DNA of 64,000 nt, from assembly GCA_004762155.1 (NCBI GenBank), contig SIHP01000008.1, forward strand, positions 186,001 through 250,000. Reading direction: 5' to 3'. Both the position numbers and the translations under genes were made by a program. A model generated the notes under the pieces. The model saw nothing but the letters and a program-made list of their open reading frames with translations, had not been told where the DNA came from and made no database searches. Origin of the DNA: Flavobacteriaceae bacterium (GTDB lineage: Bacteria; Bacteroidota; Bacteroidia; Flavobacteriales; Flavobacteriaceae). Every line of letters starts with the position of its first letter. Position 1 is the first letter of the stretch. Positions 33,495 through 41,751 of the stretch are shown piece after piece.

Positions 33495-33839
33495 ATGCCA
33501 CATTTTATAATCGATTGTTCAGTAAATATTTTAAAATTAAAAGAACCAGAAATAATTATTAAACAAGTGTATGAAGTTGCTCAATCAACAGAGCTTTTTA
33601 ACCCTTATGAAATAAAAGTTAGGATTCATACTTATGAATATTATAACACAGGAAATATTAAGGATGATTTTATACATGTATTTGCAAATATTATGGAAGG
33701 AAGAACGAATGCTCAAAAAAGCGATCTTTCAAAAAAAATAGTTCGTAAGCTTACCAATTTATTTCCTGATGTTCCCATTGTATCAATGAATATTAGAGAC
33801 TTTGAAAAAACTACTTATTGTAATAAAGAAATGGTGTAA
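33495..33839 (+). CDS. 5-carboxymethyl-2-hydroxymuconate isomerase-like protein
   Basis: This 114-residue protein begins with 'MPHFIIDCS', keeping the N-terminal Pro2 that is the catalytic base of the CHMI/tautomerase fold. It has the central 'IKVRIHTYEYYNTG' and 'FIHVFANIMEGRTNAQKSDL' segments of the family (normal length about 115-130). CHMI works in homoprotocatechuate breakdown, but no other genes of that pathway are nearby, so its substrate is uncertain. It lies 159 bases downstream of the MFS gene and may be transcribed with it. Confidence 0.82.
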   Translation: MPHFIIDCSVNILKLKEPEIIIKQVYEVAQSTELFNPYEIKVRIHTYEYYNTGNIKDDFIHVFANIMEGRTNAQKSDLSKKIVRKLTNLFPDVPIVSMNIRDFEKTTYCNKEMV

Positions 33840-34088
33840 TACTTTATAGAAATTACATGTTTCGTCAATAAATATTCACTTGTGTTTTTATGTTTAATTA
33901 TCTTTTTTAAATAAAAAATTATTGTTTTTCAATAATTTTAATATAATTGTATGATAAAAAAATAATTGCAATAGATTTAAAACATCCAAGAAAACCAAAA
34001 CACGGAAAAGTGTTATGGAAAGAGAGAGAATTGATTGTACTATCAAGTAGATGAAATAGGAGGGAAGCCTAAGTTATAATATTATTTA
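33840..34088. other. Intergenic stretch with a possible gene remnant
   Basis: No full gene is seen here. A 35-codon frame at 33947-34054 (plus strand, TTG start) reads 'IIAIDLKHPRKPKHGKVLWK' in its middle. It looks protein-like but is too short to assign; it may be the relic of a gene lost when the defence island formed. The rest is AT-rich without evident signals. Confidence 0.3.
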
Positions 34089-34117
34089 AAACCTCGGAAT
34101 TATTCATTCCGAGGTTT
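34089..34117 (-). terminator. Terminator at the end of CRISPR array 1
   Basis: A perfect 12-base stem 'aaacctcggaat'/'attccgaggttt' with a five-base loop lies 5 bases beyond the last repeat. Read on the minus strand it is followed by a T-rich 'ttttaaataat', so it should end the array transcript. It could also act on the plus strand. Confidence 0.75.
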
Positions 34118-34122
34118 ACTAT

Positions 34123-34488
34123 GTTGTGAATTGGTTTCAAATTGTCCATAGTCACAACTGACCATCACAGCTCCTCCTATCTGTACTCGTTGTGAATTGT
34201 CATAAAAATAAACAGAGTCACAACTCAATCGGCTGGGTAATTTCTTTTACTTTAGTTGTGAATTGTCATCAAAATAAACAGAGTCACAACTGAACCGTGA
34301 CACACCAGTAACAATCATTAGTTGTGAATTGTCATCAAAATAAACAGAGTCACAACTGAACCGTGACACACCAGTAACAATCATTAGTTGTGAATTGTCA
34401 TCAAAATAAACAGAGTCACAACAAAAAAGCAATAACAATTATAATACTAATAGTTGTGAATTGTCATCAAAATAAACAGAGTCACAAC
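34123..34488 (-). CRISPR. CRISPR array 1 (type VI-B), six repeats
   Basis: Six 36-base repeats start at 34123, 34189, 34255, 34321, 34387 and 34453 with five spacers of exactly 30 bases, a strict 66-base period. On the minus strand the repeats begin GTTGTGACTC and end ATTCACAAC. The GTTG...CAAC ends and the central ATTTTGA match Cas13b direct repeats, so the array is transcribed on the minus strand like cas13b. The repeat at 34123 is strongly degenerate in its middle and 34189 has one change, as expected at the trailer end. Spacers 34291-34320 and 34357-34386 are identical. Confidence 0.97.
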
Positions 34489-34558
34489 GTAAACGTATAA
34501 TTTAAAGCTTAAACCCTTATAAACACTAATGTTTATTGTGTTTTAGGATTTAAAAACA
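34489..34558 (-). promoter_or_regulatory. Leader of CRISPR array 1
   Basis: This AT-rich stretch fills the gap between the cas13b stop and the first repeat. Written on the plus strand it starts 'gtaaac' and carries 'ttattgt' followed by 'tttag', 43-45 bases from the repeat. The same elements at the same distance flank array 2. This is direct evidence for leader identity and for array direction. Confidence 0.7.
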
Positions 34559-37500
34559 CTATCTTTTATTAGGTTTCCAACTTTTATTATACTGTTTTTT
34601 AAATCCTGTAATCGTTTTAACTAGTTGCGTATACGATATTTCGGGAGGTAAAATATCCGTATGTAAAGCTGTGTTTCTAACGCTAGAAAGTTCTTTAAAA
34701 TGAGTACTTAAATCATTTTTAAAAGCATCAAAAGAGGCAAACCCTATATCATATAAAGAAATATCATCTTTAATAACTATATCTTTTTTATTACTTTTTT
34801 CAAAAGCTAATAATTGCGATACAAACCAAATACTTTCTTTCCAATGCAATTGCATAGCGGTTTTAATGTCTTTGTACTCATACTCTTTTTTATTAGGATT
34901 TTCTTTTTTTAAGCGTTTTACAATGTCTTTAATACGGTCAACACTATAAAAATCATGACTTTTTAATTGCTTTACATGAAAATGAACCTTAATATCACTT
35001 TCCTGATAGTATTTTGTAAGCATTGGTTTTGTATCGTCTTTTTCAAGTATACTTTTTCTAATATTTTGTACATGTTTTGCTTTCCATTGCGTTGGCAAAC
35101 GTGCATTATTTTGTAATAACCTACCTTCTAATAAACTCAACACAGTATCTGTATACAAACTTTCATACAGCTGTTTTATTTTTTTAAGCTGTTCTTTTAA
35201 TGGTATTAGCGAGTTGGTGTTGGATTGTAAGGCGTCAAAAGACTTTAGTACTTTAGATTTAGGTGTTGTTTTTTTAGCTTCTTTTATTTTAGTATTTGTT
35301 TCTTTAAAATCGGTAAAAAAGGTTTGGTAGTTTTCTTTTGTATCCAAGTCTTTCCAAACTTTTTTTATGTTTTTTAGCGTTTCTTTAGTGTCTGGTAAAT
35401 TTTTAAAAGTATCTTTTAAAGAATTTTTAGTTTCTTCAGCAATCAAAAAGAAATCGTGTGGTAAATGAATATATCCATGCGTACCTTCTTCGTCTTTTTT
35501 ATAAAAAGGCGCTAAAATTTCAGCCCTTCTATTTGTATGCATACTGTCGGTAGTACTGTTACTCTTTTCAGAATTAGAAGGATTGGCAATATTTAAACGC
35601 TTAGCCAAACCAATTAAGTTTACATACCTATCATACGTAGCTACTTTGTGTAATTCCGCTTTGTATTTATCTATGGCTAATTGCGTAATGCGTTTAAAGA
35701 AATTATCAAAAGAAATGGCTTCATGTATAATTTTAGAGACGCCTTTTTGGTATATTTCAAAAGCATCGTTTTCGTGTTTTTTTAAATTTGGTTTACAAGT
35801 ACAAGCAATAGTTAACCAATCGTTAATAAGTGAAATATTGTTGTTTTTATGGCGCTGATCGTCTAACAAATAACAATATTTTGCAAATTGCTTTTTTGCT
35901 TCTGTTGAGGTAAATTTACCTTGTTTACCTAAAATCCATTGCAAAGATTTGTAAATCAATTGCATTTTTTCGTGTCGGACAGGACGATTGGTTTTTCCTT
36001 TCCATTGACGTTCTAAACGTTTTTTTTCTGCCAACTCTTTATCGTTAACTGTTTTTGCTTTAATTTTATTTCTAATACGGTTTATTTTAGTTAATAAACG
36101 TTGTTGTTCTTTTTTATCAAAATATCCTGTACAATAATCAGCACTATTATATTTGGTAACCAAAGCGGCAAAATGGTTTTCATTATCAATATTTATAATA
36201 CGCTCTATTTTTTGTTGAATGCGTTTGCGTAAAACATCCATAGCTTTTGCTTCTGATAAATCATCGCCTTGTAATTGCAACAATATTTTAGGTAATAGCG
36301 AACTGTATTTGCAAGAACCATCAGTATTTTTTTCGCCATTAAAATGTTTTAAATATGAGGTGTTTAAAAAGAAAGACTTCTTAGTAGGATTATTTAAATA
36401 ATGTAACCATTGCATAAAAGCTTTAGCAAAATTTTGTAAAGCCTCCATACTTTTTTCTAATTTACTCATACCAATTAAAGCTCCCCAGTGTTTTAGGTTT
36501 TCATGTCCAATAATAAAATGTAAAAAGTCCTTATTGCTAAGGTTTACTTTAATCATTATTCTATTGGCGTTTTCGTATAATTCTTGTTGTACTTGTAGTT
36601 CTTCAGGAGCGACGGTATTGGTGTTGTGTTGCAAACGATCTGCAGTAACTGTGGTAACACCTAATTGTTGTACATATTTTGCCTTGGTGGTAAAGTATGC
36701 TTCGGGTATTTTTTGAAGATTTTCTTTTATTTCTTTAGTATGCGATACTTTTTTACAGATCACATCATCTGAATAAACACGCCAAGTAATGTTCGTTTTT
36801 CCTTCTGTTAAATAGGCAATTGAAGAGGCGAGTAAAGTAGTTGGTTTTTTTGAGATTCGACGTACAATTTCTGTTTGGGTTTCTTCGGAAAGTTGTTCAT
36901 GTAAATACACAGGTAATGAGCCTAAATAATTACGGACTTGCAATAAATGATATTGCAAAGCGTCTATAGGAAATAAAGAATGTTTTCCCAGCCAATATCC
37001 AGCACTTTCAGAAGCATCACGTTGCGCATAAAAAGAAGCAATGAATCTACTTTTTTCCAAATCTAAAATATCTTCGGAAGAACGAGAGGTACCGTTTTTA
37101 TTTTTTTTGATGTTTCCGTTACTATCGTAAAGATAGCTTTCTCGGTTTCCAGACCTTCCTTTTTGTGTGGGTGGCTTAGTATAACCACCACGATTTAAAT
37201 ACTGACGCGATTTCATAAACAACTCCATTTGACTTCGTGTTAAAAAGAAACCTAAAAAAAAGTTGATTCCTAAAACACTCAATTTTTTGTCATTCTTTTT
37301 ATCCCAACAACTTTCATAAGGCGTTACATCAATAGCAAAATTAACCTGAGGTTGATAACTATTTACAGCAATTTTAAATGAACGATCTAAAACCACTCTT
37401 GCAGTATTCGTTAGATGAATAGCAGTGTCTGCGTGCCAATAATGCGAGTGATAATCGCGTAGGCGAAGTAGCAATAATAAAATATGATTAATCTCTTTTA

Positions 37501-37840
37501 TTTCTTCAGGGGTTACAAAACGGATATTTTTTCCTTTGGGAGTATTCCAGAAGAATACTTTTAATTCGGAATAGGTTCTGTCAGTTAAATCAGTTATTTT
37601 TTTGTCTAAATCGTTGAGGTTTATTTTTTCTTTTCTAATTCCGGTTTCAGAATGTTTCGGGAAAAAGAGTTGTCTAATTTCTGTAAATTCTTGTGCTTTA
37701 TCCTTTCGTTGAATCGTTTTTATAAAATTACCAGTTCGGTTGTAGGCTAAATTATAGAAAACGGCAAGTTCTCCATTTTTATAAATTTCAGGAACCGAAC
37801 GTCTTTGATTGTCTTTTAACTTTTTTGGTTTGTATGTCAT
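34559..37840 (-). CDS. cas13b: Cas13b RNA-guided RNase (type VI-B effector)
   Basis: I take the ATG at 37840 (1093 residues); a TTG three codons upstream is possible. Both HEPN RNase motifs of the R-x4-H type sit near the ends as Cas13b requires: Arg128-His133 ('RDYHSH') and Arg1055-His1060 ('RNTALH'). The length is within the usual 1050-1250. Cas13b processes its own crRNA (spacer 5', repeat 3'), cuts target RNA and then cuts RNA non-specifically. No csx27, csx28, cas1 or cas2 is visible nearby. Its start is 39 bases after the E2-like CBASS gene on the same strand, with no terminator between, and array 1 follows directly. Confidence 0.97.
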   Translation of the reverse strand: MTYKPKKLKDNQRRSVPEIYKNGELAVFYNLAYNRTGNFIKTIQRKDKAQEFTEIRQLFFPKHSETGIRKEKINLNDLDKKITDLTDRTYSELKVFFWNTPKGKNIRFVTPEEIKEINHILLLLLRLRDYHSHYWHADTAIHLTNTARVVLDRSFKIAVNSYQPQVNFAIDVTPYESCWDKKNDKKLSVLGINFFLGFFLTRSQMELFMKSRQYLNRGGYTKPPTQKGRSGNRESYLYDSNGNIKKNKNGTSRSSEDILDLEKSRFIASFYAQRDASESAGYWLGKHSLFPIDALQYHLLQVRNYLGSLPVYLHEQLSEETQTEIVRRISKKPTTLLASSIAYLTEGKTNITWRVYSDDVICKKVSHTKEIKENLQKIPEAYFTTKAKYVQQLGVTTVTADRLQHNTNTVAPEELQVQQELYENANRIMIKVNLSNKDFLHFIIGHENLKHWGALIGMSKLEKSMEALQNFAKAFMQWLHYLNNPTKKSFFLNTSYLKHFNGEKNTDGSCKYSSLLPKILLQLQGDDLSEAKAMDVLRKRIQQKIERIINIDNENHFAALVTKYNSADYCTGYFDKKEQQRLLTKINRIRNKIKAKTVNDKELAEKKRLERQWKGKTNRPVRHEKMQLIYKSLQWILGKQGKFTSTEAKKQFAKYCYLLDDQRHKNNNISLINDWLTIACTCKPNLKKHENDAFEIYQKGVSKIIHEAISFDNFFKRITQLAIDKYKAELHKVATYDRYVNLIGLAKRLNIANPSNSEKSNSTTDSMHTNRRAEILAPFYKKDEEGTHGYIHLPHDFFLIAEETKNSLKDTFKNLPDTKETLKNIKKVWKDLDTKENYQTFFTDFKETNTKIKEAKKTTPKSKVLKSFDALQSNTNSLIPLKEQLKKIKQLYESLYTDTVLSLLEGRLLQNNARLPTQWKAKHVQNIRKSILEKDDTKPMLTKYYQESDIKVHFHVKQLKSHDFYSVDRIKDIVKRLKKENPNKKEYEYKDIKTAMQLHWKESIWFVSQLLAFEKSNKKDIVIKDDISLYDIGFASFDAFKNDLSTHFKELSSVRNTALHTDILPPEISYTQLVKTITGFKKQYNKSWKPNKR

Positions 37841-37879
37841 GAGTAACAATTTTTTAAGTGTAATTTTTTTATGAAAGTA

Positions 37880-38512
37880 TTATTGGGGTTCAAATTTTTT
37901 ATACAGGTAAATCAAATCATTTTCTATATGCTTTTTATTGATGTATTCTAGTTGTTGATATCCTATTTTATGTAATCCATTATTACATTTTCTAAAGGTT
38001 TTACCACTACCACAATAACAAGAGTCCTTATCTGTACGTCTATTTTCTTGGAAGTATTCACATAAAACTAATACAACCTTAGAAGGATCTGTAATTTTTA
38101 ATAAGGTTTGATAGGTTTCTAAAATGGCATCTGAATGCGAGAATTCGCCAAAGAAATAGGTTTTATATAACTCGTAATACGAGTTGTTTTGTAAATACGG
38201 AACAACAATTCTTTCAATAAAATGCGCCAAGGTTTTTACTTTGGTTTTTAAATAAATCTCTTCCAATCTTGGTGTTGTAAAACAACAATTACCAGTATCT
38301 TCAAAAACATGTCTGTCTAATTCGTGCGGAATGCGTTCTCCTATTTCATAAACTTTAGGAAAACCATTATTCCATCTATCAATATCTATTAAAACTGAGT
38401 AAAAATCATTTTCAAACACGGCTATTTCTCCTGTAAAAGTATTTTCCTGATGATTAAAAGTTAACTCAGGAAAACGCTCTAAAACATCATCTATTTGTTG
38501 CTTAATATCCAT
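37880..38512 (-). CDS. CBASS E2-like protein with SEC-C zinc motif
   Basis: Residues about 1-110 resemble a bacterial E2 (ubiquitin-conjugating-like) domain: 'FPKVYEIGERIPHELDRHVF' followed by 'GNCCFT', where Cys76 or Cys77 would be the active cysteine. Residues about 160-185 carry a SEC-C zinc motif 'CYCGSGKTFRKC'. The CD-NTase stop overlaps the start of this gene by 11 bases. In short type II CBASS an E2-only protein acts on the CD-NTase; no E1 or JAB peptidase is encoded here, fitting that class. The SEC-C tail may aid protein binding. The E2 assignment is based on motif and context. Confidence 0.8.
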   Translation of the reverse strand: MDIKQQIDDVLERFPELTFNHQENTFTGEIAVFENDFYSVLIDIDRWNNGFPKVYEIGERIPHELDRHVFEDTGNCCFTTPRLEEIYLKTKVKTLAHFIERIVVPYLQNNSYYELYKTYFFGEFSHSDAILETYQTLLKITDPSKVVLVLCEYFQENRRTDKDSCYCGSGKTFRKCNNGLHKIGYQQLEYINKKHIENDLIYLYKKFEPQ

Positions 38513-39506
38513 AAGGTTTCGGTTGTATATAGGTGCCAGCTAAAGTACTAGACATTGCTTTTTTTTGTCTTTCTTCATCAGTATCATCTCCTTTAGGGAA
38601 ACGATCGCCAAACTGATTATCACGTAGATATTCCGATGCTTTTTTAAAGTTCGATTCATCTTTAGCACGATCGCAATCGGTTAGTAAACTATTAAGTGCA
38701 GTTAAAAAATCGTTTTTTCGAGTATCAGAATAATCATCAAAAACATTTTCATCTTCAGGAATTGTTGGGCGCAAACATTTAAAACCGTTGTATGCTGAAA
38801 GTGAATTATAAATGTTTCTAATTGTTTCTCTAAAAGCAACATCGTCGTTATCATTTTTAACATAATTATTAATTACTAAAATGGTTAAAGCAAAACCAGA
38901 AGGTAATTTTAAATTACTGTTTTTGTCCTGCCTAAAATCTTTCCAAGATTTTATATAGCGAACCAAACGCTTTTTTTGTTTAGTTGAATTTTTTTGAAAC
39001 CAAGTTGTAAATTCAACAGGATCACTTTCTTTCCAACCAACCAGCACAGAACGATGTGCTAATTCTGGCGTATCTCCATCTTTATAATAAATAGGTAGAT
39101 CGATGTGATGTCCGTCAGCAAAAACCACACGCACACAGGTGTTTTTTCGTATAGTGTCTTCTCCTGTATGATCTTTTACCGCTTCGTAAACCCAATTATG
39201 CCAAGTATCAATGTTTTCTCTATTATCTTCTCCTTCTTTTTCATAAAAATAAACACCGTCATCTAAATCGTACTTGCGAAATGTTTCACCATCTTTTGTC
39301 TCTACTATTGGATTTACCGTAGTGTCCATTTCAAAAGAACCTTGTCCTTTAAATTTCGGTTGTAACCGATCTGATTTATTTTCTTTAAACCATTTTTCAA
39401 TTTTTTCACGTAACGATTTTCTACTTCCTAATAAATCGTCTTTTCTATTATCTGTAAGTTTAATTTTATCGTAAAATGTATTGTATTCTTTATGTAATGT
39501 TGCCAT
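38502..39506 (-). CDS. CD-NTase, DncV-like (clade A) cyclic dinucleotide synthase
   Basis: The 334-residue enzyme shows the nucleotidyltransferase core: 'GQGSFEMDT' (Gly56-Ser57), metal ligands Asp80 and Asp82 in 'YDLDDGVYF', and the third Asp136 in 'HHIDLPIYY'. These segments closely follow Vibrio DncV ('TQGSFQYDT', 'MDIDDGTY', 'HIDVPMY'). On infection it should make a cyclic dinucleotide, by analogy 3',3'-cGAMP, to activate the neighbouring effector. It starts 13 bases after the TIR gene and overlaps the E2-like gene, consistent with one operon. The product identity is inferred from clade similarity only. Confidence 0.93.
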   Translation of the reverse strand: MATLHKEYNTFYDKIKLTDNRKDDLLGSRKSLREKIEKWFKENKSDRLQPKFKGQGSFEMDTTVNPIVETKDGETFRKYDLDDGVYFYEKEGEDNRENIDTWHNWVYEAVKDHTGEDTIRKNTCVRVVFADGHHIDLPIYYKDGDTPELAHRSVLVGWKESDPVEFTTWFQKNSTKQKKRLVRYIKSWKDFRQDKNSNLKLPSGFALTILVINNYVKNDNDDVAFRETIRNIYNSLSAYNGFKCLRPTIPEDENVFDDYSDTRKNDFLTALNSLLTDCDRAKDESNFKKASEYLRDNQFGDRFPKGDDTDEERQKKAMSSTLAGTYIQPKPYGY

Positions 39507-39519
39507 AGTTTTTGTTTTT

Positions 39520-40701
39520 TTAAATTGGATGATTGGTGTCTTTTGATACTCTTTTTAGGTTTTGAAACTTTCCTCTTGTAGGGAAGGGTAACCGATTGGT
39601 ATAATAGTTTCCTTTTAAGGTGAAATCATTGTCTTTTTTTATAACTTTAAGTATGGCAGTACCTGAATGTTTATCTAAATTTTCATTTGGATTACCCTCA
39701 TTTGTATAATGATACAATATTTGGATATGTTGTTGGTCTTTCGTTTTGGTAAGAATACAAATGTCACTTTCAGAGCTTGACGATTCTAGAACACCTTCCC
39801 GTTTATAAAAGGCAGTAACGGTAACTTGGTTTCCTGTTTGTACCAAAATCATAGTAACATCTATAGTAATATCTTCGAATTTACAAGGTTTATCTTTTTC
39901 TTCTCCAGGGATGTAATAGCAGAGTTGTTTACCTTTATAAGTTCCTGAAAAGTTATCAAAAGAAATATTATCAAGATGTGATTGAATACCTCTTAAAGCC
40001 ATATTGCGAGTACGTTCCCAAATTAAATGACGTTTAGGAGTTAGGCTTAATTTGTCTTCAAGTGTTTCTTTGAGTAAATCTAATTGTTTTCCTTCATTGA
40101 TACGTATTCCTTGAAATTTTTGAAAAACGCCTTTCATTTGACTAAGTTCAAAAGGAGGAATAGCAATAGAAATTTGGTCTTTGGTTAAAGCCCAAGTAGC
40201 TCCCATTTGTATTAAACATTCTGTAGAGTTATAAAAATTCTCAGAAATCATAAATAAAACCAACACCTTATCGTTTAATCTTTTTTTAATATCGTCTTCA
40301 AAATTGGTTCCTAAGGAGGTTCCGTAACCTTCTACAGAAGAACAAAAGATTTGATCGGAAGAAATACCCGTACCTTCTAAAAGCTGTATGAAGTCAGAAA
40401 TAATTTCTTTATCCTTTTTAGCATGACAGATAAAAATTTCTTTAATGTTTCTGTTTTGTGTAGGCTTTGTATTTTGGGTGTATTCTGTAGTTAACATTCC
40501 TAAATCTTCAGCTATTTGTAATAAAATATCATCGTTAGTATTTCTTAAAGCTTCTTTTAATTGATCAGCTGAATAGGTTTGCGATGTTAAAATATCTATA
40601 TTATAACCTCTAAATATTTGTTTCATTTCTTCTTCTGTGCGAGTAGTTTGCATAGAGAAATAAATGTCGTTTACTAAACTGTGTTTATCGTTCGGATTCA
40701 T
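39520..40701 (-). CDS. CBASS effector: TIR domain with Cap15-like barrel
   Basis: Three parts are visible in 393 residues. Residues 1-75 are helical ('YSADQLKEALRNTNDDILLQ') and look like an effector-associated adaptor domain. Residues about 85-235 are a TIR domain ('KEIFICHAKKDKEI', 'FCSSVEGYGTSLG', 'MISENFYNSTECLIQMGATW'). Residues about 255-390 match the beta-barrel sensor of Cap15/S-2TMbeta effectors ('FSGTYKGKQL', 'HSGTAILKV', 'LKGNYYTNRL', 'TRGKFQNL') but lack its two membrane helices. The barrel would bind the cyclic dinucleotide and switch on the TIR domain, which in related proteins degrades NAD+. The position where bacterial TIRs normally carry the catalytic Glu reads as Gln165 in my alignment. 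Confidence 0.85.
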   Translation of the reverse strand: MNPNDKHSLVNDIYFSMQTTRTEEEMKQIFRGYNIDILTSQTYSADQLKEALRNTNDDILLQIAEDLGMLTTEYTQNTKPTQNRNIKEIFICHAKKDKEIISDFIQLLEGTGISSDQIFCSSVEGYGTSLGTNFEDDIKKRLNDKVLVLFMISENFYNSTECLIQMGATWALTKDQISIAIPPFELSQMKGVFQKFQGIRINEGKQLDLLKETLEDKLSLTPKRHLIWERTRNMALRGIQSHLDNISFDNFSGTYKGKQLCYYIPGEEKDKPCKFEDITIDVTMILVQTGNQVTVTAFYKREGVLESSSSESDICILTKTKDQQHIQILYHYTNEGNPNENLDKHSGTAILKVIKKDNDFTLKGNYYTNRLPFPTRGKFQNLKRVSKDTNHPI

Positions 40702-40712
40702 TTGTTAAGATT

Positions 40713-41648
40713 TTATAAGTTATTAGAAATAGCTAATTTTTTATAGTATTCACCAAGAGGTGTTAATGTGCATACTTTTTTGTTTTTTGCGGTTTCTTCT
40801 AAAGTATTTCCTTCAGGAAGTTTTAGTAAACCGTTAGCATAATACATTTGTAAATGTTTCATGATTTTCATAAGGTCAGATTGTGAGATGTAATTAGTAG
40901 ATAATTGCAATCCACTTTTTGTGCCTTCAAAATAAACAGGTAATTTTCGAAGTATTAGTAAGGGAATCTTCGGTTCACAATTTCTAAGTGAAATCATTTG
41001 TGAAACATGCGATTTAAAAACCGGACGCTGTTGCCAAGCATTTAATTGAGTGTCGGCATAATAATACAAGCTAGACAATACTATTTTTCCACGAACATCA
41101 GCAGCGCTTCCTTGCATGGCGTCGTAAAGAATACTTGTAAAAACGCCATAACCACCTTTTTCCATAGAATATTGACTTTCGGTAGAAGCGGCTAAAATAG
41201 ATACGCCTTCGCGTAAAATAACTTTGCGTTCGCCTAAGTCGATACTGTTTCCTGCATCACCAGCATGGCAACAGTCTAAAATAATAATTACCTCTTTGGC
41301 TTTTGAGTTGTTTGCTAAAGCAACTATTTCCATTAAGCTAACTCCTAAATCATTAGGTTGTGCATCTTGAGTTACTAAATAGCTACCTGCTTCGGTAGTT
41401 GCTCCATGACCTGAGAAGTATAGTAAGGTAGTATCATTATCATTATGATTAAACAGTTTTTTAATGTTTTCTTTTAATCTACCTCTAGTAACATGTGTGT
41501 TATCTGAGGTTAATAATTTGCAACTAAAGTTAGTGTCTTCATTTTCATGTTTACTAAAAACTTCTTCCATTCTTTTAGCGTCGTTAATACAACCTTTTAA
41601 TGGACTTCTTGGATAATCGTCTATTCCAACGAGTAATGCTCTTCTCAT
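40713..41648 (-). CDS. Caspase-like peptidase, first gene of the CBASS operon
   Basis: Residues 1-200 form a peptidase C14 (metacaspase-like) domain: catalytic His81 in 'YFSGHGA' and Cys127 in 'IILDCCHAG', plus the opening 'RRALLVGIDDYPRSPLKGC'. Residues about 215-311 form a C-terminal helical or winged-helix-like part ('CTLTPLGEYYKKLAIS') that could be an adaptor. No signal peptide is present, so it acts in the cytoplasm. It ends 11 bases before the TIR effector gene. In defence operons such peptidases act as cell-killing effectors or process partner proteins. Whether it is a second CBASS effector or a protease that activates the TIR protein cannot be told from sequence. Confidence 0.9.
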   Translation of the reverse strand: MRRALLVGIDDYPRSPLKGCINDAKRMEEVFSKHENEDTNFSCKLLTSDNTHVTRGRLKENIKKLFNHNDNDTTLLYFSGHGATTEAGSYLVTQDAQPNDLGVSLMEIVALANNSKAKEVIIILDCCHAGDAGNSIDLGERKVILREGVSILAASTESQYSMEKGGYGVFTSILYDAMQGSAADVRGKIVLSSLYYYADTQLNAWQQRPVFKSHVSQMISLRNCEPKIPLLILRKLPVYFEGTKSGLQLSTNYISQSDLMKIMKHLQMYYANGLLKLPEGNTLEETAKNKKVCTLTPLGEYYKKLAISNNL

Positions 41649-41724
41649 TTTTTCATATTTAAAATTATACCTACAAATTTGGAAGAAATTGAGATGTGAA
41701 AACAGCCCAATATTGTGGATAAAA

Positions 41725-41750
41725 AAAACTCCACAATATTGTGGAGTTTT
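41725..41750 (-). terminator. 26-base perfect palindrome, terminator-like on minus strand
   Basis: The half-site 'aaaactccacaat' is followed at once by its exact reverse complement. Read on the minus strand the stem runs into a stretch of eight T, a strong intrinsic terminator. It lies directly next to the solitary CRISPR repeat and 77 bases before the CBASS start codon. It may end a crRNA transcript arriving from array 2 or attenuate the CBASS operon. Its core recurs at 45824-45849. Confidence 0.75.
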
Positions 41751-41751
41751 A

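Noticed and set aside
33947-34054. 35-codon frame with protein-like sequence
   Set aside because: Too short, TTG start and no family; noted only as a possible remnant.
34247-34438. Minus-strand 63-residue frame with repeated 'SCDSVYFDDNSQL'
   Set aside because: It is the CRISPR array read as protein; the repetition is the 66-base array period.
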